Source: Gammaproteobacteria bacterium (GTDB taxonomy: Bacteria; Pseudomonadota; Gammaproteobacteria; Steroidobacterales; BM003). From it: a stretch of 7,914 nucleotides of DNA. This document shows, piece after piece, positions 1-4,974 of this stretch. Below the pieces are notes generated by a model that saw nothing but the letters and a program-made list of their open reading frames with translations, was not told the origin of the DNA and ran no database searches. The position numbers and the translations under genes are program-made. Each line of letters starts with the position of its first letter. Position 1 is the first letter of the stretch. The stretch covers positions 1 through 7,914 of the forward strand of contig JAPHSC010000201.1 of assembly GCA_026193125.1 (NCBI GenBank). Reading direction: 5' to 3'.

Positions 1-1385
1 ATCGCCATCCTGGCTGCGCTGGACAGCGCTATCCTGATCAGGTCTGAGGCCACGCTGTTCACGGTTCCGCCGGTCTTCGCAAGCACCATCTCCTGGGTCC
101 GAATAATCTCGTCCTGGCTGCGCATGTCCCCGGGGCTTCCCATGAACCAACCCAGGGTGGTGTCATTGTCATGCGTGCCCGTATAGCAAACGCAATTTCC
201 CTGAATGTCCCCGATCGAGAACGCTGCATCGGCCAACTCGAACTGCAGCACCCGCATACCCGGCAGGCGGTATCGATCTCGTAGCTGCTCGACCTCCCGG
301 GTAATCACACCCAGGTCCTCGGCCACGATGGCCAATTCCCCAAGCGCTTCACGCAGGGCCTGAAAAATTCCGTCGCCTGGACCGGGCACCCAGCGTCCAT
401 CCCGGGCGGTCTCTGCCCCAAAAGGTATTTCCCAAAAAGACTCAAAGCCCCTGAAATGATCGATTCGCACGATATCTACCAGACGAGCAGCGGCACGCAA
501 TCGCTCTATCCACCAGCTGTATCCGGTCCGCGCATGATAATCCCAGTCGTATAGCGGGTTACCCCAGAGCTGGCCGTCTTCACTGAAATAATCCGGTGGC
601 ACGCCGGCAACATGTGTGGGCACACCGTCCCGATCGATCCTGAGAATCTCGGGATGGGCCCAGGCATCTGCACTATCCAGCGCGATATAAATTGGCATAT
701 CACCGAAAAGGTGGACCTGGTTGTGTGCCGCGTACCTGCGCAAGTCTTGCCACTGCAGGTCAAACAGGAACTGCGTGATCTTCACCGACGCCAGCTCCGC
801 CGCATGACTGCGCTCCACCTCTCCCAGCGCCTGCCCGTCACGGCTGCGGTACCGGGCTTCCCATTCGGGCCAGGGGCGCTGGCTATGGTGGGCCTTCAAG
901 ACGCGATACAGGGCATAATCATGCAGCCAGCCTCGGTCATTCTCTTCCAGGAAATCCCGATACGCCTGCCTGATTGGTTCACTGGCCAGGGCGTCAAAGC
1001 GCCCCGCTGCACGCTTGAGCAATGCCTCCTTCTTGGGAATCAGCCTGCCGTAATCCACATGCGCTTCGGGTAGAGTGATGAGGCTGTCTGCCTCCACCGA
1101 GGTGATCAGACCAAGACGTATCAGGCCCGCCACATCAATCAACATCTCGTTACCCGCAAATATCGATAAGGGCTGGTACGGTGAGTCCCCGTAGGCGGTA
1201 GGCCCGGTCGGCAGAAACTGCCACACCGCAAGCTGCATCTCTTTCATCGTATCGATGAAGCGCTTCGCGTTGTCACCGATTTCGCCGATGCCGTAAATAC
1301 CCGGCAGGGATGTCAGGTGCAGGCACACACCCGCCACCCGACCCTTGGGCAGGCCTTTCCGCACACTGATTTCGTCTGCTACCAT
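1..1385 (-). CDS. malQ: 4-alpha-glucanotransferase (amylomaltase, GH77), C-terminus cut by window edge
   Basis: Cytoplasmic enzyme that transfers alpha-1,4-glucan segments between maltodextrins and releases glucose. I translated the minus strand from the ATG at 1385-1383 and found an open frame of 461 codons running off the left edge; the family is usually about 500 residues, so roughly 40 are missing. The N-terminus has the family signature HLTSLPG (24-30) and then QFLPTGPTAYGDSPYQ (56-71). The GH77 catalytic residues are all present: the nucleophile Asp309 in RIDHFRGF, the acid/base Glu356 in AEDLG, and Asp406 in GTHDNDT. The Glu lies 47 residues after the nucleophile, as in the Thermus amylomaltase. 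No strong ribosome binding site precedes the ATG; a GGAAA lies about ten bases upstream. The gene is divergent from the glucokinase gene, which would phosphorylate the glucose it releases. Family assignment is near certain; the exact start is slightly less so. Confidence 0.97.
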   Translation of the reverse strand, partial: MVADEISVRKGLPKGRVAGVCLHLTSLPGIYGIGEIGDNAKRFIDTMKEMQLAVWQFLPTGPTAYGDSPYQPLSIFAGNEMLIDVAGLIRLGLITSVEADSLITLPEAHVDYGRLIPKKEALLKRAAGRFDALASEPIRQAYRDFLEENDRGWLHDYALYRVLKAHHSQRPWPEWEARYRSRDGQALGEVERSHAAELASVKITQFLFDLQWQDLRRYAAHNQVHLFGDMPIYIALDSADAWAHPEILRIDRDGVPTHVAGVPPDYFSEDGQLWGNPLYDWDYHARTGYSWWIERLRAAARLVDIVRIDHFRGFESFWEIPFGAETARDGRWVPGPGDGIFQALREALGELAIVAEDLGVITREVEQLRDRYRLPGMRVLQFELADAAFSIGDIQGNCVCYTGTHDNDTTLGWFMGSPGDMRSQDEIIRTQEMVLAKTGGTVNSVASDLIRIALSSAARMA

Positions 1386-1586
1386 TTTTCTAGTTTTCCA
1401 ATAGCGCCTGGCGTCATTGCACTTTGCATCGACGGAGCAAGCGGCGTGCAAACCAGCGGGCAATACTACAGCCTGCCACCCCTTGGTGGAATGCCCCCCC
1501 GAAACCCCGACCCCGACACGGCCGAGATTTGTTCACAAACCGGCAGATACGGTTACCATAGCCGCTTACCAACCCCGGAACCTCGC
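1386..1586. promoter_or_regulatory. Divergent malQ-glk intergenic region
   Basis: This roughly 200-base gap must hold the promoters of both genes because they are transcribed away from each other. I see no strong sigma-70 match. A weak candidate for glk is TTGTTC at 1529-1534 with TACCAT at 1554-1559, but the spacer of 19 is long. Two short inverted repeats stand out: TTGCAC (1417-1422) facing GTGCAA (1446-1451), and CCACC (1476-1480) facing GGTGG (1485-1489). Either could be a repressor site or chance. The role as a shared control region is inferred from gene orientation only. Confidence 0.35.
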
Positions 1587-2570
1587 ATGACAGATTCGAG
1601 CTTGCTCATCGGAGACATCGGCGGCACAAACGCCCGCTTCGCCATTGCCGATCCGGTCCAGCCCGGCTTTTCCCGCGCCATGACCTTGCAGTGTGGTGAC
1701 TTCGATACCGCAGAGCACGCCATTGAGAGTTACCTGGGGGAAGTTGATGCGCCGCGTCCCGGCGCGCTATGCCTTGCCGCCGCGGGGCCCGTCGTGGACG
1801 GAGTGGTGCGCTTTACCAATAATCACTGGCGGTTGGAACCGGCGGAACTGAAGCGGGGTTTCGACACGCAGGCGGTCAGGTTGTTAAATGACTTCGAAGC
1901 CGTTGCCTACTCCCTGCCCTGCCTGGAAACATCCCACCTCGCGCCAATAGGCCTGCCCGAGGCGCAACCACTTGGACAACGGGATTTCACCGTGGCAGCC
2001 ATCGGCCCGGGCACCGGACTGGGCGCCGTGGGACTTTGCCGGCGCAAGGGCGAAATCTTTCCTATCGTCGGTGAGGCGGGCCACACCGGCTTCGCCCCGG
2101 AAAGCCAGGTGCAAATCGAGATTCTGGCTATTCTGCGGGAGCGCTTTGCCCGGGTCTCGGACGAGCGCCTGGTTTCGGGACCCGGCCTGGAAAATATTTA
2201 CTGGGCCCTGACCCGAATACATGGCGAAAAGAAAACGCAATTGAACGCCGCGGAAATCTGCGCGTTGGGCGCCAGTAACCAGGATCCGCGGGCTGCTGAG
2301 ACCTTGCACCTGTTCTTCGAAATTCTCGGCCAGGTGGCTGGCAATCTGGCCCTGGCGCTCGGCGCCCACCAGGGTGTATTTATCGCCGGGGGCATAGCGC
2401 GTCGCTACCCGGACCTCCTCGTCAATAGCGGATTTCGCAGCGCCTTTGAGGCAAAAGGCCGGCATCGCTCACTGATGGAGCGCATCCCTACCCAACTCAT
2501 TACCCACCCCGAGCCGGGACTGCTGGGAGCAAGTTATTGCGCTCTGCAGATGCGTGAAGGGCTGATGTAG
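1587..2570 (+). CDS. glk: Glucokinase (Glk family, ATP:glucose phosphotransferase)
   Basis: Cytoplasmic kinase converting glucose and ATP to glucose-6-phosphate. The 327-residue product matches the length of E. coli Glk (about 320). Visible motifs in order: the N-terminal phosphate-binding loop GDIGGTNARFA (9-19); FTNNHW (76-81); NDFEA (101-105), with Asp102 as the expected catalytic base; GPGTGLG (140-146); GEAGH (162-166), whose Glu163 and His166 should bind glucose; SGPG (197-200), preceded by Glu193, the likely further glucose ligand; and the C-terminal IAGGIARR (266-273). I chose the ATG at 1587 because it places the phosphate loop near residue 9, as in the family. The frame stays open upstream to 1317, but that extension overlaps malQ and has no family character. 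The ribosome binding site is weak (GGAA at 1577-1580). This is the Glk-type family rather than a ROK kinase. Its divergent neighbour malQ supplies free glucose. Confidence 0.96.
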   Translation: MTDSSLLIGDIGGTNARFAIADPVQPGFSRAMTLQCGDFDTAEHAIESYLGEVDAPRPGALCLAAAGPVVDGVVRFTNNHWRLEPAELKRGFDTQAVRLLNDFEAVAYSLPCLETSHLAPIGLPEAQPLGQRDFTVAAIGPGTGLGAVGLCRRKGEIFPIVGEAGHTGFAPESQVQIEILAILRERFARVSDERLVSGPGLENIYWALTRIHGEKKTQLNAAEICALGASNQDPRAAETLHLFFEILGQVAGNLALALGAHQGVFIAGGIARRYPDLLVNSGFRSAFEAKGRHRSLMERIPTQLITHPEPGLLGASYCALQMREGLM

Positions 2571-2637
2571 GCTAACCGCCGGCCGGGCATTGCGCCGGGC
2601 GCCTTGGGGAAAGTCCGTATTTCGACCATCGACATCC

Positions 2638-2724
2638 GGGCCTAGCATCGGCCCTGATGGCCACTTGCCCGCTCTGTTGCCGGCAAGGGATGAAATGCCA
2701 CTGCGGTCACAGGCGGTGTTTCAT
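2638..2724 (+). other. Potential structured leader upstream of the tyrosine phenol-lyase gene
   Basis: Three candidate stem-loops lie in the 210-base gap between glk and the lyase gene. The first is GGGCC 2638-2642 with GGCCC 2650-2654. The second is CTTGCC 2664-2669 with GGCAAG 2682-2687; the inner TTGCCGGCAA at 2677-2686 is also a perfect palindrome. The third is a ten-pair stem with two G-U pairs, ATGAAATGCC 2690-2699 with GGTGTTTCAT 2715-2724, followed by the pyrimidine run TTCTTTC. The last could be a weak terminator for glk or a leader structure for the lyase. I see no TyrR box and no TnaC-like leader peptide. Function is inference; the pairings are read directly. Confidence 0.3.
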
Positions 2725-2770
2725 TTCTTTCAGAGACACTTCCAGCGACCCGCTCGTCCAATTCTTCGCT

Positions 2771-2774
2771 GGAG
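2771..2774 (+). promoter_or_regulatory. Ribosome binding site of the lyase gene
   Basis: GGAG lies six bases before the ATG at 2781. This supports that start over the earlier in-frame and out-of-frame codons. Confidence 0.7.
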
Positions 2775-2780
2775 ATACAC

Positions 2781-4160
2781 ATGGCACGTCGTTCCTGGGC
2801 AGAGCCCTACAAGATCAAGATGGTCGAGCTGATCAAGATGACCAGCCCGGAGGAACGCCTGCGGGCCATCACCGAAGCCGGTTACAACACCTTCCTGCTC
2901 AGGTCGGAGGATGTGTACATCGATCTGCTGACGGATTCCGGCGTTGGCGCCATGAGTGACCGTCAATGGGCCGGTCTGATGATGGGTGACGAGGCCTACG
3001 CAGGCAGCCGCAATTTCTACCATCTCAGGGACACCGTGGAGGAATACTACAGCTACAAATACACCGTCCCCACACACCAGGGTCGCGGTGCCGAAAATAT
3101 TATCAGTCAGATGCTGATTTCCGAGGGTGACTACATCCCGGGCAATATGTATTTCACCACCACACGCCTGCACCAGGAACTGGCGGGTGGCACCTTTGTA
3201 GACGTGATCGTGGATGAGGCCCACGATCCAGAATCGGTGCATCCTTTCAAGGGCAATGTAGACTTTAACAAGCTGAATGCACTGCTCAATGAAGTCGGCG
3301 CGGAAAAAATCCCCTACGTGTGCATTGCCACCTGCGTGAACATGGCGGGTGGACAGCCGATCTCCATGGCAAACCTTCGCCAGCTACGCGAATGGTGTGA
3401 CAACAACGGCATCATGCTGGTGCACGATATGACCCGGGTGGCCGAGAACGCCTTCTTCATACAGCAAAGGGAAAAAGGCTTCGAGGACGCCTCGATACAG
3501 CAAATCGTTTACGAGATTTGCTCCCTGACTGACGCCGCGACCATGTCCTCAAAAAAGGATGCCATGGTAAACATCGGCGGCTTCCTGGCGATGAACGACG
3601 CAAAACTGTATGAACGTGCCTGTGCCTTGGTCGTGGTTTACGAAGGCTTGCACACCTATGGCGGCATGGCTGGTCGCGACATGGAAGCACTGGCCATTGG
3701 CATTACCGAGAGTGTGGATGACAACCACATTCGCGCCAGGGTGGGCCAGGTGGAATACCTGGGGGAGCTATTGAAAAAAGCCGGCGTGCCCATCGTGAAT
3801 CCCATAGGCGGTCACGCGGTATTCCTGGACGCGCGGCGTATTCTTCCACACCTTCCCCAGGAGCAATTCCCTGCCCAGGCCCTGGCTGCCGCCTTGTACC
3901 TGGAGTCAGGTGTGCGCGCAATGGAACGTGGCGTGGTATCCGCCGGACGCAACAAGGACACCGGCGAAAACTATATGCCCAGGCTGGAACTGGTTCGTCT
4001 GACCATCCCGCGGCGGGTGTATACGCAAGCCCATATGGATGTCACGGCCGAGAGCGTAATCGACGTGATGGAGCGTGCTGATCAGATCAAGGGTCTGCGC
4101 TTCACCTACGAGCCTGAAGTGCTGCGCTTCTTCCAGGCACGCTTCGAACCGGTGAATTGA
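2781..4160 (+). CDS. tpl: Tyrosine phenol-lyase (beta-eliminating PLP enzyme, tryptophanase/TPL family)
   Basis: PLP-dependent fold-type I lyase, expected to split L-tyrosine to phenol, pyruvate and ammonium in the cytosol. The 459-residue product aligns, from memory, almost without gaps to Citrobacter freundii TPL (456 residues) with a shift of two. The PLP lysine is Lys259 in MSSKKD. Other cofactor residues are Asn187, Asp216 and Arg219 (HDMTR), and Arg406 (VRLTIPRR) should bind the substrate carboxylate. Residues that separate TPL from tryptophanase favour TPL: Phe125-Thr126 (tryptophanase has Phe-Asp), Met381 and Arg383 in RAMERG (tryptophanase has Val and Ile), and Phe450-Phe451 in LRFFQARF (tryptophanase has His-Phe). 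Tyr73, Tyr293 and His345 are also kept. Differences from Citrobacter TPL are Leu290 for Met288 and Met217 for Ala215. No tyrosine or tryptophan permease is adjacent. Family membership is certain; the substrate is well supported but untested, and tryptophanase remains the alternative. Confidence 0.9.
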   Translation: MARRSWAEPYKIKMVELIKMTSPEERLRAITEAGYNTFLLRSEDVYIDLLTDSGVGAMSDRQWAGLMMGDEAYAGSRNFYHLRDTVEEYYSYKYTVPTHQGRGAENIISQMLISEGDYIPGNMYFTTTRLHQELAGGTFVDVIVDEAHDPESVHPFKGNVDFNKLNALLNEVGAEKIPYVCIATCVNMAGGQPISMANLRQLREWCDNNGIMLVHDMTRVAENAFFIQQREKGFEDASIQQIVYEICSLTDAATMSSKKDAMVNIGGFLAMNDAKLYERACALVVVYEGLHTYGGMAGRDMEALAIGITESVDDNHIRARVGQVEYLGELLKKAGVPIVNPIGGHAVFLDARRILPHLPQEQFPAQALAAALYLESGVRAMERGVVSAGRNKDTGENYMPRLELVRLTIPRRVYTQAHMDVTAESVIDVMERADQIKGLRFTYEPEVLRFFQARFEPVN

Positions 4161-4172
4161 TTCCGCTGTGAC

Positions 4173-4218
4173 CCCGGGCCGCCCCGCAACGCTGGGTAAA
4201 CCGCTCGCGGCCTCCGGG
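4173..4218 (+). terminator. Weak inverted repeat after the lyase gene, possible terminator
   Basis: CCCGGGCCGC at 4173-4182 can pair with GCGGC at 4207-4211 and CCGGG at 4214-4218, leaving a two-base bulge and a 24-base loop. It lies 12 bases past the stop codon. No T run follows, so if it stops transcription it is not a classical intrinsic terminator. The pairing is visible; the function is a guess. Confidence 0.25.
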
Positions 4219-4250
4219 CACTGTCCCTGGCAGCCGAACTGTCAAGACGG

Positions 4251-4259
4251 TGTTATGCT
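4251..4259 (+). promoter_or_regulatory. Possible extended -10 promoter of the CBS-domain gene
   Basis: TGTTATGCT fits the extended -10 pattern TGnTATnnT. It sits about 30 bases before the start codon, giving a short leader. No good -35 hexamer is found at normal spacing, which extended -10 promoters can tolerate. Low confidence. Confidence 0.3.
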
Positions 4260-4276
4260 GTCACTCGAGGCAACGC

Positions 4277-4283
4277 GGGAGGG
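4277..4283 (+). promoter_or_regulatory. Strong ribosome binding site of the CBS-domain gene
   Basis: GGGAGGG with six bases to the ATG at 4290 is one of the strongest Shine-Dalgarno matches in the window. It fixes that start. Confidence 0.75.
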
Positions 4284-4289
4284 ACGCAC

Positions 4290-4715
4290 ATGATTCTGAT
4301 AGAGCAACTTCTGGATACCAAGGGCAGGGACATCTGGAGTATTTCTCCGGACGACACTGCCCTGGAAGCAATTCGACTCATGGAAGAGAAGCAGGTCGGC
4401 GCCCTTCCGGTGATGGAAGGGGAAAAGCTGCTCGGAATCATTTCCGAACGCGACTATGTGCGCCGGGTAGTACTCAAGGGCGTTGCGGAAACCACCCCCG
4501 TCAAGTCCATCATGACTTCCAAGGTGCGCTACGCAGAGCCTGGTCAAACAGTCAGCCATTGCATGGCCCTGATGACCGAGAAGCGGGTACGTCACCTGCC
4601 GGTGATGAGCGAAGGGAAAATGCTGGGTATGATTTCCATTGGCGACCTGGTCAAGGCGATGATTGTGCACCAGCAGCACACGATCGAAGAACTGGAACGC
4701 TACATCACCGGTTAG
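4290..4715 (+). CDS. Stand-alone two-CBS-domain protein (probable adenine-nucleotide sensor)
   Basis: A 141-residue soluble protein made of two tandem CBS motifs, which together form one Bateman module. The first spans about residues 8-62, with VGALPV (36-41) and GIISERDY (49-56). The second spans about 75-131, with VRHLPV (100-105) and GMISIGDL (113-120). IMTSKV (74-79) opens the second repeat. The C-terminal IEELERYITG (132-141) is typical of this short-CBS group. There is no signal peptide, membrane segment or attached effector domain. Modules of this kind bind AMP, ATP, NAD or similar ligands and regulate a partner protein; which ligand and partner apply here cannot be read from the sequence. 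It lies 129 bases after the lyase gene and 259 before the aminopeptidase, so co-transcription is possible but not shown. Family is certain, function open. Confidence 0.93.
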   Translation: MILIEQLLDTKGRDIWSISPDDTALEAIRLMEEKQVGALPVMEGEKLLGIISERDYVRRVVLKGVAETTPVKSIMTSKVRYAEPGQTVSHCMALMTEKRVRHLPVMSEGKMLGMISIGDLVKAMIVHQQHTIEELERYITG

Positions 4716-4974
4716 CAAAGCGGTCCCGTGCCGCGCAAACAATTCGACTCTTTACCCTGCGCTTGAAAACACAAGCCTGGTGGCAACCGGCCACGCGCTG
4801 GGGCTTTCACGCTACGCCTATGTCCGTTACGGGAAAAACGACCGGGTTGAGGTCAATCCGGCGGCCCATCGCTGGTCACGCACATTCGCGTGAGATTCTC
4901 TAAAGAGCGGCCAATTCCCCAGCGGAACTCGCTACGAATATCCTTCGCTCCCGCAGTGCAACCTGAGGTAACCT
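4716..4974 (+). other. Gap between CBS gene and aminopeptidase gene, no gene recognised
   Basis: I find no supported gene or convincing promoter here. A six-pair hairpin, TCACGC 4876-4881 with GCGTGA 4888-4893, is present without a T run. The +1 frame relative to the CBS gene stays open to a stop at 4891-4893 and encodes a protein-like tail with G/C-rich third positions. It lacks a good start and ribosome binding site, so it is noted only as a possible gene remnant. Confidence 0.3.
4965..4968 (+). promoter_or_regulatory. Ribosome binding site deciding the GTG start of the aminopeptidase gene
   Basis: GAGG with six bases before the GTG at 4975 is a better match than GAGAG (4995-4999) before the internal ATG at 5008. 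This favours the GTG, although both starts leave a workable signal peptide. Confidence 0.55.

Noticed and set aside
612..1073. 153-codon plus-strand open frame
   Set aside because: It lies opposite malQ, which has complete GH77 catalytic motifs in the other strand.
1317..1586. In-frame 90-codon upstream extension of glucokinase from a GTG at 1317
   Set aside because: It overlaps the 5' end of malQ, has no family similarity, and would push the N-terminal phosphate loop far inside the protein; the ATG at 1587 fits the family.
2582..2600. Direct repeat of GCCGGGC twelve bases apart after glk
   Set aside because: Too short and GC-rich to distinguish from chance, and it does not form a proper terminator stem.
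2657..2959. Open frame whose start is rich in Cys and His (reads CPLCC, CHCGH), suggesting a zinc ribbon
   Set aside because: It runs about 180 bases into the well-supported lyase gene in another frame, its downstream part is low-complexity shadow sequence, and no ribosome binding site precedes it.
2730..3242. 170-codon minus-strand open frame opposite the lyase gene
   Set aside because: Antisense shadow of a strongly conserved coding gene, with no recognisable motifs.
4250..4903. 217-codon plus-strand open frame overlapping the CBS gene
   Set aside because: Out-of-frame shadow across the CBS gene; the translation is low in hydrophobic residues and has no domain character.
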